Positions 8,174 to 17,825 of a stretch of DNA of 64,000 bases are shown one piece after another. A program made the position numbers and the translations under genes. This stretch comes from Enterobacter sp. CC120223-11 (GTDB lineage: Bacteria > Pseudomonadota > Gammaproteobacteria > Enterobacterales > Enterobacteriaceae). The notes beneath the pieces were generated by a model. It saw only the letters and a list, made by a program, of their open reading frames with translations, did not search any database and was not told the DNA's origin. The stretch spans positions 1-64,000 of the forward strand of contig NZ_OBEF01000013.1 of the NCBI RefSeq assembly GCF_900215375.1. Reading direction: 5' to 3'. How positions within the stretch are numbered: position 1 is the first letter of the stretch; every line of letters starts with the position of its first letter.

Positions 8174-9859
8174 TCAGGCTTTATTGTCCACTTTAGCGCG
8201 CGCTTCGTCACGCAGTTCTCGTCGCAAAATCTTTCCGACGTTCGATTTTGGCAGTTCGTCGCGGAACTCCACCATCTTCGGCACTTTGTATCCGGTCAGT
8301 TGGCGGCGGCAGAAGGTGATCAGCGCCTCATCGGTCAGCGCCGGGTCTTTCTTCACCACGAAGATTTTCACCGCCTCACCGCTGCTGCCGGACGGAACGC
8401 CAACAGCGGCCACTTCCTGGACGCCAGGATGCTGCATGACCACATCTTCGATTTCATTTGGATAGACGTTAAAGCCGGAGACCAGAATCATGTCCTTTTT
8501 ACGATCGACAATCTTCAGAAAGCCCTCTTCATCCATTACCGCGATATCACCGGTATGCAGCCAGCCATCTTTGATGATTTCGTCAGTCGCATCGGGACGC
8601 TGCCAGTAGCCCAGCATGACCTGCGGACCTTTAACGCACAGCTCACCCGGTTCGCCCGGCGGCACTTCGTTGTCGTCGTCGTCCACCAGCTTCACTTCGG
8701 TGGACGGCACCGGCAGGCCAATGCTGCCGCTGTGGTAGTCGATATCATGCGGGTTGACGCTCACCAGCGGCGCGCACTCCGTCAGGCCGTAACCTTCCAG
8801 CAGATAGCGACCGGTTAGCTTCACCCAGCGCTCCGCCACCGCGTGCTGAACCGGCATGCCGCCGCCCGCAGAGAGGCGCAGCGTGGAGAAATCGAGCTGC
8901 TGAAATTCTTTATTATTCAGTAGCGCGTTGAACAGCGTGTTCACGCCGGTCATGGCGGTGAACGGGTATTTCGCCAGCTCTTTCACCAGGCCTGGAATAT
9001 CGCGCGGGTTGGTAATGAGCAGGTTCTGCCCGCCAAGCTCAATAAACAGCAGGCAGTTCATGGTGAGCGCAAAAATGTGGTACAGCGGCAACGCGGTAAC
9101 CACCAGCTCTTTGCCGGGACGGAACAGCGGCCCGTAAGTGGCATGAACCTGCGCGAGGTTCGCCAGCATGTTGCGATGGGTCAGCATCGCGCCCTTCGCT
9201 ACGCCGGTAGTACCGCCGGTATATTGCAGGAACGCCAGATCCTCAGTGACCACTTCAGGCTTGATGTACTGCATCCGGTAGCCCTGCTGCAGCGCGCGGC
9301 GGAAGGAGATGGCATCCGGCAGATGATATTTTGGCACCAGGCGCTTAACGTATTTGACCACAAAGTTAACCAGGGTGCCTTTCGCCGTGGAGAGCTGATC
9401 GCCCATGCGGGTCAGGATCACGTGCCGCACCTGGGTCTTTTCAACCACTTTCTCAAGGGTGTGGGCAAAGTTGGAGACAATCACAATGGCGCTGGCACCG
9501 CTGTCGTTGAGCTGATGCTCGAGTTCGCGCGGGGTGTAAAGTGGGTTCACGTTTACCACAATCATTCCGGCTCGCAGGATACCGAAAAGCGCCACGGGGT
9601 ATTGCAGCAGGTTCGGCATCATCAGCGCGACCCGGTCACCCTTTTTCAGCCCCAGACCTTCCTGAAGATAAGCGGCGAATGCGCGGCTGCGCTCTTCGAG
9701 CTTGCGGAAGGTCATCACTTCGCCCATGTTCACAAACGCAGGCTGGTCGGCGAAGCGGGTCGACGCCTGTTCAAACAAATCTACCAGGGATTGATAGCGG
9801 TCAGGATCGATCTCCGCCGGTACATCGGCGGGATAACGGTTAAGCCAAACCTTTTTCAA
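8174..9859 (-). CDS. fadD: Long-chain fatty acyl-CoA synthetase
   Basis: FadD activates exogenous long-chain fatty acids to acyl-CoA at the inner membrane face, coupling uptake to beta-oxidation. The adenylate-forming signature [12 protein letters not shown] is present, as are GYGLTECAP and the FACS motif around [17 protein letters not shown]. The start is taken as TTG at 9857-9859, giving 561 residues as in E. coli, with GAGGTG six nucleotides upstream. An ATG in frame at 9892 would add 11 codons but has no comparable Shine-Dalgarno sequence. A FadR operator lies upstream at 9930-9948. Confidence 0.96.
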   Translation of the reverse strand: MKKVWLNRYPADVPAEIDPDRYQSLVDLFEQASTRFADQPAFVNMGEVMTFRKLEERSRAFAAYLQEGLGLKKGDRVALMMPNLLQYPVALFGILRAGMIVVNVNPLYTPRELEHQLNDSGASAIVIVSNFAHTLEKVVEKTQVRHVILTRMGDQLSTAKGTLVNFVVKYVKRLVPKYHLPDAISFRRALQQGYRMQYIKPEVVTEDLAFLQYTGGTTGVAKGAMLTHRNMLANLAQVHATYGPLFRPGKELVVTALPLYHIFALTMNCLLFIELGGQNLLITNPRDIPGLVKELAKYPFTAMTGVNTLFNALLNNKEFQQLDFSTLRLSAGGGMPVQHAVAERWVKLTGRYLLEGYGLTECAPLVSVNPHDIDYHSGSIGLPVPSTEVKLVDDDDNEVPPGEPGELCVKGPQVMLGYWQRPDATDEIIKDGWLHTGDIAVMDEEGFLKIVDRKKDMILVSGFNVYPNEIEDVVMQHPGVQEVAAVGVPSGSSGEAVKIFVVKKDPALTDEALITFCRRQLTGYKVPKMVEFRDELPKSNVGKILRRELRDEARAKVDNKA

Positions 9860-9929
9860 TGCATCACCTCTGAAATGAGAATTCGTCGTCATCACAACCC
9901 CTGTTAATAAACAAGCCGTTAACAACATA

Positions 9930-9948
9930 TTAACTTATCGTACCAGTT
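9930..9948 (-). promoter_or_regulatory. FadR operator upstream of fadD
   Basis: On the minus strand it reads AACTGGTACGATAAGTTAA, a close match to the FadR consensus around CTGGTnnGACnnGTT as I remember it. Its place about 70 bp upstream of the fadD start fits repression of fatty-acid degradation by FadR in the absence of acyl-CoA. Confidence 0.75.
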
Positions 9949-10021
9949 TATTAATTAATCGGATTTAAGGTTGCGAAGCGCGTCACTATTTATTTTTCTT
10001 ATGAACGGGAGTCCATTCCTA

Positions 10022-10049
10022 CAAAAAGAAACAGCGGACAAGCCGCTGT
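10022..10049 (-). terminator. yeaY terminator
   Basis: On the minus strand an ACAGCGG / CCGCTGT stem is followed by TTTCTTTTTG, 25 nt past the yeaY stop. Confidence 0.75.
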
Positions 10050-10074
10050 CTCATACTACTTTAAAAATAATATG

Positions 10075-10671
10075 TTACTCGGTGACGATAGTCTGCACCT
10101 GCGCCGGGCCCGGGTTATACCAGCCCCAGCCCACGCCGCCATAGCCGTAACCACAGCGATGGTGATAACAGCCGCCGCCCCAGTATGGGTCAATCGGCTG
10201 CGGTGGCATCACCACCTGCTGCGTGACGCGCCAGCGCTTATAGCCGTTCGCCTGCATCACCATATAAGTGTATTCGGTGTCGCCAATCTTACCCTTCGCG
10301 GTGCCGGTAATGGGCCCGACGACGGTCACCAGCTGATTGCGGAAATCAACCGGATCGAGGAAGCCGTTTACGTCCGCATAGATACGGCCACGCGATGGCG
10401 TACCGAGGCCCGGGCGAGCGCCTTCATCAAGCGGCACGGTCGCAATTTCCAGACGGGTTTTGCCCGTCTCATTTTTGACATTGACCACCTTGCCGCCGAA
10501 GCGGGCTTCCTGACCGACGTACAGCTGCGGGGCAGCCATTACGCGGGCCAGATCCTGCTGTGGCGTTGGGCTGGTACCCTTGATTTCATCCGGTACCGAC
10601 ACGCATCCGCTAAGTGCGGCAATGACCAGTCCAGCCAGTACCCCACGTACGACCTGTTTGCGACTTGCCAT
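10075..10671 (-). CDS. yeaY: Slp family outer-membrane lipoprotein YeaY
   Basis: This 198-residue lipoprotein is homologous to the starvation lipoprotein Slp. The N-terminus has a basic start, a hydrophobic stretch ([11 protein letters not shown]) and a lipobox LSGC with the acylated cysteine at about residue 22. The C-terminus is rich in glycine, tyrosine and tryptophan ([16 protein letters not shown]). Its function is unknown; E. coli yeaY belongs to the sigma-E regulon. The gene lies between fadD and tsaB on the same strand. Confidence 0.9.
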   Translation of the reverse strand: MASRKQVVRGVLAGLVIAALSGCVSVPDEIKGTSPTPQQDLARVMAAPQLYVGQEARFGGKVVNVKNETGKTRLEIATVPLDEGARPGLGTPSRGRIYADVNGFLDPVDFRNQLVTVVGPITGTAKGKIGDTEYTYMVMQANGYKRWRVTQQVVMPPQPIDPYWGGGCYHHRCGYGYGGVGWGWYNPGPAQVQTIVTE

Positions 10672-10712
10672 GATGAGACTCCTTTATTTCTCAGTGCTTA
10701 TGACACTAAGAT

Positions 10713-11408
10713 TCATTCCCGGCCGGGAAGTTTCTTCCACGCTACGGTATTGCGTAAATAAACCGGTTCGGCGTTTTCAACGGCAACCGTTTTCTGTGCA
10801 GCAAACAGTTGGCAGGCCAGCGGCAGCATGTCCTCAGCCTCCGGCAGAAGCGTATCACCATTTGCCAGCGCGACCGACGTGTCTTTCGCCATATCCGGCC
10901 ACGCCTGCCAGCCTGTCCCCACTGTCGCCCACTCGCCCTCGAGCTGCTTCAAGCGGTCGTTAACGGCTTCAGGTTTCAGCACCGCTTCCGTCTCTTCGCC
11001 GTGCCAGATACCCTGCTCATCACGCTGATATTCTGCCCAGTACACTTCGCCCATGCGGGCATCAATGGCGGCCAGCACGCGCGTTGCGCCAGTTTTGCGG
11101 AAGGCACCCTGCGCCATGGTTGCCAGCGTAGACACGCCAATCATTGGCAGATTCGCGCCCAGCGCCAGGCCTTGCGCGATGCCAATGCCGATGCGCACGC
11201 CGGTAAAGCTGCCCGGCCCACGGCCAAACGCCAGCGCGTTGAGTTCAGTCAGATCTGTAGCCGTTTCGGTAAGAATATCCTGCACCAGCGGCAGAATACG
11301 TTGGGTGTGTTCGCGGGGACATAGCTCGAAGTGAGCCGTGGTGGCACCGTCATTCCACAAAGCCGCAGAACAGGCTTCTGTGGCGGTATCAATAGCCAGA
11401 ATTCGCAT
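10713..11408 (-). CDS. tsaB: tRNA t6A37 biosynthesis protein TsaB
   Basis: This 231-residue ASKHA-fold protein forms the TsaB-TsaD-TsaE complex that installs N6-threonylcarbamoyl adenosine at position 37 of ANN-decoding tRNAs. The start [17 protein letters not shown] and the motif [14 protein letters not shown] are characteristic. TsaB is a scaffold and lacks the catalytic metal site of TsaD. It lies downstream of yoaA, with 67 nt between them, and is probably co-transcribed with yeaY. Confidence 0.96.
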   Translation of the reverse strand: MRILAIDTATEACSAALWNDGATTAHFELCPREHTQRILPLVQDILTETATDLTELNALAFGRGPGSFTGVRIGIGIAQGLALGANLPMIGVSTLATMAQGAFRKTGATRVLAAIDARMGEVYWAEYQRDEQGIWHGEETEAVLKPEAVNDRLKQLEGEWATVGTGWQAWPDMAKDTSVALANGDTLLPEAEDMLPLACQLFAAQKTVAVENAEPVYLRNTVAWKKLPGRE

Positions 11409-11475
11409 AGGACGTCGCGCTCTCGCAATAGCGGGTCAACAAAATGGCGCGCATCTTACCACAGTTCGGCACAAA

Positions 11476-13386
11476 TTACCCCACCGAGAGCCCCGCAAGA
11501 AAACGCACGGCCCGGCTGATATCACGGGTACGCGGCGTGGGCGGCAGGCTGGATAAGAACACCGCGCCGTAAGGTCGCATCACCAAACGGTTATCGCAGA
11601 TAACCAGCACGCCACGGTCATCAACGTCACGGATAAGACGCCCGACGCCCTGCTTGAGCGTAATGACCGCATCCGGAAGCTGCACCTCGTCAAACGGATC
11701 GCCTCCCCGCAGGCGGCAGTCTTCCATCCGCGCCTTCAGCAGCGGGTCTTCAGGTGACGTGAACGGCAGTTTATCGATGATAACCAGTGAGAGCGCATCG
11801 CCTCGCACGTCCACCCCTTCCCAGAAGCTGCTGGTCGCCACCAGCAGGGCGTTGCCCGCGCGGACAAACTGCTGCAACAGTTGACCTTTGCTGGTTTCCC
11901 CTTGTAACAGCACCGGGAGATCGAGAATGGCGCGGAACTGTTCGGCAAGGTCGCGCATCATTGCGTGCGAGGTGCAGAGCATAAAACAGCGGCCGTTGTT
12001 GGCCTCTATCATCGGGCGCAGCATATTCGCCAGCTGTTTTGCGCCGCCGGGTTGATTGGGCAGCGGCAGGTTTCGCGGCACGCAGAGCAGCGCCTGTTTG
12101 GCGTAATCGAACGGGCTTGGCAGCAGCAGCGACTCCGCTTCATCAATCCCGAGACGGGCGGTGAAATGGTGCAGGTCGTCGTTCACCGACAGGGTCGCCG
12201 AGGTGAAAATCCAACTGCCCTCCTTCTGCGCCATTACCTCTTTGAATTTATCGGCGACAGTCAGCGGCGTCAGCGCGAGGGTGAAATGCCGCGACGTGCA
12301 TTCATACCAGTAGCTGAAGCCTGGCTGGTTAATTTCTTTCAGGCGCTTGAGGCGGGCGCGGTACAGCGTGGCACGTTCAAAGGCAGCGTCGAGCAATGCC
12401 GAGCGGCCGAGTGAGAGCTTCGCCACGTCATAGCAAAGCTCCAGCGCATCGTCGAGCAGCAGCAGCGCGCGCTGAATGCCGTTGTCTGCCAGCAGTTCAC
12501 GCAGGTTGCCACGGTAGCCCGGTTCGCCGAGCTGTAGGCGGAAATCCTGCGTTGCCTGAGCCAGACGATCGGCGCACTTTTGCAGCTGCTGGGTGTCTTT
12601 CAGTTCGGTGCGGTAGGCGATGGTGATGTCCCTCGCCATGTCGAGCAACTGACGGCTGGAGAGCGACTGGCCGAAATACTGGCTGGCGATATCGGGCAAC
12701 TGATGGGCTTCATCGAAAATCATCACTTCCGCTTCGGGGATCAGTTCGCCAAAACCGCCCTCTTTCACCACCATATCGGCGAGGAACAGGTGATGGTTGA
12801 CCACCACCACGTCGGCATCCATCGCCTTTTTTCGGGCTTTCACCACGAAGCAGTCTTTGTACAGTGGGCAGTCACTGCCGAGGCAGTTGTCGTTGGTGCT
12901 GGTGACCAGCGGCCAGGCGTGGGAATCTTCGGCGACGCTCACGCAGGTGCTGATGTCGCCATCTTCGGTCTGGTTCGCCCAGCTTCTGAGAATGATGACA
13001 TCACTCAGCGTTTGAACGGGGAGATCGCCCCCGGCAATGGCCTGCTGTTCAAGACGCTCAAGGCACAGGTAGTTGGAGCGACCTTTCAGCAGCGCCAGCC
13101 TGCCGGTATATTTCAGGGCTTTTGCGACGGTCGGCAGGTCGCGGCTGTAGAGCTGATCCTGCAACGCTTTTGAGCCAGTGGAAATAATGACCTTTTTCTT
13201 TGCACGCAGCGCAGGGGCCAGGTAAGCGTAGGTTTTGCCCGTACCGGTACCCGCCTCCACCACCAGCGGACGCGTTTCTTTGATGGCTTTTGCCACCGCC
13301 TGCGCCATCTGTCGCTGCGGTTCACGCGGCTTGAATCCGGGTATCGCTTTGGCTAACTGCCCGTCTGTTGCAAAATCGTCCGTCAC
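11476..13386 (-). CDS. yoaA: DinG/XPD-family ATP-dependent DNA helicase YoaA
   Basis: This 636-residue Fe-S helicase of superfamily 2 is reported to work with DNA polymerase III chi (HolC) in clearing stalled forks. Walker A EAGTGTGKTYAYLAP lies near residue 45 and the DEAH box FDEAHQLPD is present. Four cysteines for the 4Fe-4S cluster lie in the ISTCVSVAE...DNCLGSDCPLYKDC stretch. The C-terminal motif VI is GVGRLIRD. The start is GTG at 13384-13386, with GGGG upstream, and gives MTDDFATDG as in E. coli. A LexA-like box lies just upstream. Confidence 0.95.
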   Translation of the reverse strand: MTDDFATDGQLAKAIPGFKPREPQRQMAQAVAKAIKETRPLVVEAGTGTGKTYAYLAPALRAKKKVIISTGSKALQDQLYSRDLPTVAKALKYTGRLALLKGRSNYLCLERLEQQAIAGGDLPVQTLSDVIILRSWANQTEDGDISTCVSVAEDSHAWPLVTSTNDNCLGSDCPLYKDCFVVKARKKAMDADVVVVNHHLFLADMVVKEGGFGELIPEAEVMIFDEAHQLPDIASQYFGQSLSSRQLLDMARDITIAYRTELKDTQQLQKCADRLAQATQDFRLQLGEPGYRGNLRELLADNGIQRALLLLDDALELCYDVAKLSLGRSALLDAAFERATLYRARLKRLKEINQPGFSYWYECTSRHFTLALTPLTVADKFKEVMAQKEGSWIFTSATLSVNDDLHHFTARLGIDEAESLLLPSPFDYAKQALLCVPRNLPLPNQPGGAKQLANMLRPMIEANNGRCFMLCTSHAMMRDLAEQFRAILDLPVLLQGETSKGQLLQQFVRAGNALLVATSSFWEGVDVRGDALSLVIIDKLPFTSPEDPLLKARMEDCRLRGGDPFDEVQLPDAVITLKQGVGRLIRDVDDRGVLVICDNRLVMRPYGAVFLSSLPPTPRTRDISRAVRFLAGLSVG

Positions 13387-13394
13387 ACTGCCCC

Positions 13395-13410
13395 CTGTAA
13401 ATCTGGACAG
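13395..13410 (-). promoter_or_regulatory. Candidate LexA box of yoaA
   Basis: CTGTAAATCTGGACAG keeps the CTGT-N8-ACAG arms of the SOS operator, although the centre is less AT-rich than consensus. It ends nine nucleotides upstream of the yoaA start codon. yoaA is known as SOS-inducible in E. coli. Confidence 0.6.
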
Positions 13411-13515
13411 TGATTATGTCAGCGCGGGACGAGTTGTGCCAGTCTGGCGGATGACGTGCCGCCGACATTGTGGCACTCTTGCGGGCGCTGAAAGGATTTT
13501 AAAGAGGATAAAAAG

Positions 13516-13860
13516 ATGACAATCGTTCGAATTGATGCCGAAGCCCGCTGGTCTGATGTGGTGATCAACAACCAGACAATCTATTACACCGGCGTGCCGT
13601 CTAATCTCGACGCCGATGCGTGCGAGCAAACCGCGAATACCCTGGCGCAGATTGATGCGATTCTGGAAAAACAGGGCAGCGATAAATCACGCATTCTGGA
13701 TGCCACGATTTTCCTGGCTGATAAAGCCGATTTCGCCGCGATGAATAAAGCCTGGGATGCGTGGGTGGTTGCCGGTCATGCGCCAGTGCGCTGCACCGTG
13801 CAGGCCGGGCTGATGAAGCCGCAGTATAAAGTTGAGATTAAGATTATCGCGGCGGTATAA
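13516..13860 (+). CDS. yoaB: RidA/YjgF-YER057c family protein YoaB
   Basis: This 114-residue trimeric RidA-fold protein may deaminate reactive enamine/imine intermediates. The C-terminal signature reads GHAPVRCTVQAGL, containing the arginine (about residue 97) used for substrate carboxylate binding in active RidA proteins. AGAGG precedes the ATG. It is divergent from yoaA and followed by its own terminator. Confidence 0.93.
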   Translation: MTIVRIDAEARWSDVVINNQTIYYTGVPSNLDADACEQTANTLAQIDAILEKQGSDKSRILDATIFLADKADFAAMNKAWDAWVVAGHAPVRCTVQAGLMKPQYKVEIKIIAAV

Positions 13861-13865
13861 GCCGC

Positions 13866-13890
13866 AACCCTTTTCTCGCAAAAGGGTTTT
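13866..13890 (+). terminator. yoaB terminator
   Basis: An AACCCTTTT / AAAAGGGTT stem with a CTCGC loop and a TTTT tail lies directly after the yoaB stop. Confidence 0.75.
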
Positions 13891-13932
13891 ATGTTTGCGC
13901 CCTCTCCCTGTGGGAGAGGGTTGAGATGAGGG
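13891..13932 (+). repeat. Palindromic intergenic repeat, copy 2
   Basis: TGTTTGCGCCCTCTCC is followed by CTGTG, then GGGAGAGGG and TTGAGATGAGGG. It has the same layout and orientation as the copy at 3-45 and lies between the yoaB terminator and yoaH. Confidence 0.6.
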
Positions 13933-13954
13933 CATCAGGCCTGACGGTCATCTG

Positions 13955-14134
13955 TTACTCGTCTTCGTCCTCAAAACGCGCCACTATCCGCTCGCCGGTG
14001 TGGTTGGCCCGCAGCTCTTCGGCCACTAACGCAATCGCCTGCCCGCTACTCATTCCCTGAGACATTAACTCCTGGATACGTTCGACCGCTTTCTGCTGCT
14101 GGTCGTGGCTCAGTGAAGGTAATCCTGCAAACAT
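13955..14134 (-). CDS. yoaH: UPF0181 family small protein YoaH
   Basis: A 59-residue acidic protein starts [20 protein letters not shown] and ends ARFEDEDE. It is recognisable as YoaH and conserved in this position opposite pabB. Function is unknown. The ATG at 14134 is preceded by AGGAG on the minus strand. Confidence 0.92.
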   Translation of the reverse strand: MFAGLPSLSHDQQQKAVERIQELMSQGMSSGQAIALVAEELRANHTGERIVARFEDEDE

Positions 14135-14220
14135 GGTGAACTCCTGCTACATTGTGGGCGCTTATTATTTCATGCCGCCTGCGCATTAGCCAGCGGGCGG
14201 CGTCAGATGGATTGAGGTCG

Positions 14221-15576
14221 ATGTTGTCCCCTGCTGTGATTTCGCTGCCCTGGCGCGCCGACGCCGCCGAACACTATTTCACTCCCCTTTCCGCTCAGCC
14301 CTGGGCGATGCTGCTGCACTCCGGTTTTGCCGAACACGCGCACAATCGTTTTGACATACTGGTCGCCGACCCGGTTGTAACCCTGGAAACGCGCGGGGCA
14401 CTCACACGGATTACCCGCAAGGATGAAACAACAGAATCGACAGCCGATCCGCTTGCGTTATTAAAGCAAACGCTGGCGGCCTGCGAATTACCGGCTGCCT
14501 CACATCCCAATCTCCCCTTCCAGGGCGGTGCGCTCGGCCTGTTCGGCTACGATCTGGGTCGGCGTTTCGAATCATTGCCTGAACGTGCGCGGGCCGACGT
14601 TGATGTACCGGATATGGCCGTCGGGATTTATCGCTGGGCGCTGATTGTTGACCACCAGCGCCAGGCCGTGTCGCTGCTTAGCCATGACGATCCTCATGCA
14701 CGCCTGACATGGCTTGAAGCGCAGCAAATCACCGCCCCCGGACCGTTTACGCTGACTTCGGCCTGGCGTTCCAATATGACACGCGAAAGCTATGGCGAGA
14801 AGTTTCGTCAGGTGCAGGCGTATCTGCAAAGCGGCGACTGCTATCAGGTCAACCTCGCCCAGCGTTTCGAAGCCCACTACAGCGGTGACGAGTGGCAGGC
14901 GTTCCGCCTGCTCAATCAGGTCAACCGCGCGCCCTTCAGCGCCTTTATTCGTCTTGAAGAGAGCGCCATTCTGAGTCTTTCCCCGGAGCGTTTCATTCAA
15001 CTTGAAGGCCAGCAGATTCAGACCCGCCCAATCAAAGGCACCCTGCCACGCCTGAGCGACCCGATTGCCGACGCCGCTCAGGCAGAAAAACTGCGGATAT
15101 CACCGAAAGACAGGGCCGAGAATCTGATGATCGTCGATCTGATGCGGAACGACATTGGCCGCGTGGCGGTGCCCGGCAGCGTGCGTGTGCCAGAACTGTT
15201 TGTGGTTGAACCTTTCCCTGCGGTCCATCATCTGGTGAGTACGATTACCGCCGAGTTGCCGGCATCGCTGCACGCCACTGACCTGCTGCGCGCGGCCTTT
15301 CCCGGCGGTTCAATCACCGGCGCGCCAAAGGTGCAGGCGATGAGCATTATCGACGAACTGGAGCCACACCGCCGTAACGCCTGGTGCGGCAGCATCGGCT
15401 ATATCAGCCTGTGCGGCAACATGGACACCAGCATCACCATCCGGACGCTGACGGCAACCCACGGCAAAATCGTCTGCTCGGCGGGCGGAGGTATCGTGGC
15501 CGACAGCGACGAGCAGGCGGAATATCAGGAAACCTTTGATAAAGTGAATCGCATTTTGCAACATCTGGAGCCCTAA
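14221..15576 (+). CDS. pabB: Aminodeoxychorismate synthase component I
   Basis: This 451-residue enzyme aminates chorismate to 4-amino-4-deoxychorismate for folate synthesis, using ammonia from PabA. The chorismate-binding domain carries QTRPIKGTLPR, with the PIKGT catalytic lysine, and DRAENLMIVDLMRNDIGRV. It also carries FPGGSITGAPK and the C-terminal CSAGGGIVADS. The ATG at 14221 (MLSPAVISLPW) aligns with the E. coli N-terminus; the frame is open 23 codons further upstream. The stop is 3 nt from the nudL start, so the two are an operon. Confidence 0.96.
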   Translation: MLSPAVISLPWRADAAEHYFTPLSAQPWAMLLHSGFAEHAHNRFDILVADPVVTLETRGALTRITRKDETTESTADPLALLKQTLAACELPAASHPNLPFQGGALGLFGYDLGRRFESLPERARADVDVPDMAVGIYRWALIVDHQRQAVSLLSHDDPHARLTWLEAQQITAPGPFTLTSAWRSNMTRESYGEKFRQVQAYLQSGDCYQVNLAQRFEAHYSGDEWQAFRLLNQVNRAPFSAFIRLEESAILSLSPERFIQLEGQQIQTRPIKGTLPRLSDPIADAAQAEKLRISPKDRAENLMIVDLMRNDIGRVAVPGSVRVPELFVVEPFPAVHHLVSTITAELPASLHATDLLRAAFPGGSITGAPKVQAMSIIDELEPHRRNAWCGSIGYISLCGNMDTSITIRTLTATHGKIVCSAGGGIVADSDEQAEYQETFDKVNRILQHLEP

Positions 15577-15579
15577 CCG

Positions 15580-16158
15580 ATGCCGCACCCGGAACTCAGC
15601 CTTGATGATTTCATCTCCCGCTTTCAGCTTCTGCGCCCGCAGCCCACAAAGGCTGCGTTAAATCAGCGCAGGGCCGCCGTGCTGATCCCCATTGTTCGCA
15701 GAGACGTTCCCGGCCTGCTGCTGACCAAGCGTTCGTCGCAGCTGCGAAAACACGCCGGGCAGGTAGCCTTCCCCGGAGGCGCAGTCGACGACAGTGACGC
15801 CTCGCTGATTGCTGCCGCCCTGCGTGAAGCCCAGGAAGAAGTGGCGATCCCCCCTGAATCAGTGGAAATTCTAGGCGTACTGCCGCCCGTTGACAGCGTG
15901 ACGGGTTTTCAGGTGACGCCCGTCGTCGGCATTATTCCACCCGATTTGCACTATCACGCCAGCGTCGATGAAGTCTCTGCGGTGTTCGAAATGCCGCTGG
16001 CCGAGGCCCTGCGCCTTGGCCGCTATCACCCGCTCGACATCCACCGTCGCGGTAACTCGCACCGCGTGTGGCTCTCCTGGTATCAGCATTATTTTGTCTG
16101 GGGCATGACTGCCGGCATCATTCGTGAACTGGCGCTGCAAATAGGCGTTAAACCTTAG
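15580..16158 (+). CDS. nudL: Nudix hydrolase NudL (CoA pyrophosphatase family)
   Basis: The product is a 192-residue Nudix enzyme. The Nudix box GxxxxxExxREVxEE-type segment is visible as [25 protein letters not shown] at residues 63-87, though the usual first E position is occupied differently. The preceding [21 protein letters not shown] is the UPF0035/CoA-diphosphatase signature. It presumably cleaves CoA or CoA esters to 3',5'-ADP and phosphopantetheine. It is translationally linked to pabB. Confidence 0.93.
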   Translation: MPHPELSLDDFISRFQLLRPQPTKAALNQRRAAVLIPIVRRDVPGLLLTKRSSQLRKHAGQVAFPGGAVDDSDASLIAAALREAQEEVAIPPESVEILGVLPPVDSVTGFQVTPVVGIIPPDLHYHASVDEVSAVFEMPLAEALRLGRYHPLDIHRRGNSHRVWLSWYQHYFVWGMTAGIIRELALQIGVKP

Positions 16159-16332
16159 CTATACTGTGGATAACGGCTTATGCGATCCACCCCGCTTTAT
16201 TAGTAAAATCGGGGTGAAGCATTAGTTTAATTCATGTGAATAGTTAAGCTGCGTTACCGGTTCCCTCTTACACTATGCGCAGTTATTACATCGTTATCGG
16301 AGCTTTCCGGTAACCCTGTCAGGAGTGTTAAA

Positions 16333-17697
16333 GTGATTAGTCTATTCGACATGTTCAAGGTGGGGATTGGCCCCTCATCTTCCCATACTGTAGGCCCGAT
16401 GAAGGCCGGAAAGCAGTTCGTCGATGACCTGGTCGAAAAGGGAATGATCGATGACGTGACCCGCGTGGCGGTTGACGTTTACGGTTCACTGTCATTGACC
16501 GGCAAAGGCCACCATACCGATATCGCCATTATTATGGGTCTGGCAGGCAACATGCCGGCCACCGTCGACATCGACGCCATCCCGGCGTTTATTCGCGATG
16601 TGGAAACCCGCGGTCGTCTGCTGCTGGCCAATGGTCGCCGAGAGGTAGACTTCCCGCAGGACGACGGCATGCGTTTTCGCAGTGACAACCTGTCGCTGCA
16701 TGAGAACGGCATGTCCATTCACGCCTTCGCGGGCGATAAGGTTATCTACAGCAAAACCTACTATTCCATCGGCGGCGGCTTTATCGTCGACGAAGAGCAT
16801 TTCGGCAAGGACACCAGCGGCGACGTCACCGTCCCTTACCCGTTCAATTCCGCCAAAGAGATGCTCGACTACTGCAAAGAAACCGGCCTGTCACTTTCAG
16901 GCATGGTGATGCAAAACGAACTGGCGCTGCACAGCAAAAAAGAAATTGAAGACTATTTTGCTGACGTGTGGCAAACCATGCAGGCCTGTATCGACCGTGG
17001 TCTGAACACCGAAGGCGTTCTGCCTGGTCCCCTGCGCGTGCCGCGCCGTGCTGCTGCGCTGCGCCGCATGTTGGTAAGCCAGGACAAAACCAACAGCGAT
17101 CCGATGACCGTGGTCGACTGGGTCAACATGTTCGCGCTGGCGGTGAACGAAGAGAACGCTGCCGGCGGCCGCGTGGTGACGGCACCGACCAACGGAGCCT
17201 GCGGTATCGTTCCGGCCGTGCTGGCCTATTACGATCACTTTATCCAACCCGTCACCCCGGAAAGCTACATTCGCTACTTCCTGGCCTCCGGGGCGATTGG
17301 CGCGCTGTACAAGATGAATGCCTCCATTTCTGGCGCGGAAGTCGGCTGCCAGGGTGAAGTGGGCGTGGCCTGCTCCATGGCGGCAGCCGGTCTGGCAGAA
17401 CTGTTGGGGGCAAGCCCGGAACAGGTTTGCGTGGCGGCGGAAATCGGTATGGAGCACAACCTGGGCCTAACCTGCGACCCGGTCGCCGGACAGGTACAGG
17501 TGCCATGCATCGAACGTAACGCCATCGCCTCCGTGAAGGCGATCAACGCCGCGCGTATGGCATTACGCCGCACCAGCGAGCCACGCGTGTCCCTCGATAA
17601 AGTCATCGAAACCATGTATGAAACCGGCAAAGATATGAACGCCAAATACCGCGAAACATCGCGGGGCGGCCTGGCCATCAAAGTACAGTGTGACTAA
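16333..17697 (+). CDS. sdaA: L-serine dehydratase 1 (Fe-S)
   Basis: The 454-residue single-chain enzyme deaminates L-serine to pyruvate and ammonia using an oxygen-labile 4Fe-4S cluster. The N-terminal [20 protein letters not shown] is the allosteric/ASB signature. Conserved cysteines are visible in the C-terminal catalytic half ([47 protein letters not shown]). The start codon is GTG at 16333, with AGGAGTG upstream. A terminator directly follows. Confidence 0.97.
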   Translation: MISLFDMFKVGIGPSSSHTVGPMKAGKQFVDDLVEKGMIDDVTRVAVDVYGSLSLTGKGHHTDIAIIMGLAGNMPATVDIDAIPAFIRDVETRGRLLLANGRREVDFPQDDGMRFRSDNLSLHENGMSIHAFAGDKVIYSKTYYSIGGGFIVDEEHFGKDTSGDVTVPYPFNSAKEMLDYCKETGLSLSGMVMQNELALHSKKEIEDYFADVWQTMQACIDRGLNTEGVLPGPLRVPRRAAALRRMLVSQDKTNSDPMTVVDWVNMFALAVNEENAAGGRVVTAPTNGACGIVPAVLAYYDHFIQPVTPESYIRYFLASGAIGALYKMNASISGAEVGCQGEVGVACSMAAAGLAELLGASPEQVCVAAEIGMEHNLGLTCDPVAGQVQVPCIERNAIASVKAINAARMALRRTSEPRVSLDKVIETMYETGKDMNAKYRETSRGGLAIKVQCD

Positions 17698-17703
17698 TAC
17701 CTC

Positions 17704-17737
17704 ATCGCCCATCTCCTACAGATGGGCGATTTTTTTG
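17704..17737 (+). terminator. sdaA terminator
   Basis: An ATCGCCCATCT / AGATGGGCGAT stem is followed by seven T residues, a few nucleotides after the sdaA stop. Confidence 0.92.
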
Positions 17738-17825
17738 CGTTCCCCTCTTTTTTACTCTGTGGCGCACTACACTTGCTCTGTTGGCGCTAACAATTAAGTT
17801 GGCGGTTGCCCAGTGAGCGTCAGTC

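Noticed and set aside
9077-9907. 276-codon open frame antisense to fadD
   Set aside because: Shadow of a long GC-rich gene; composition His/Gln-rich and no start signals.
16185-16220. CACCCCG / CGGGGTG hairpin after nudL as a terminator
   Set aside because: The loop is long and no T-run follows; it may be structural only.
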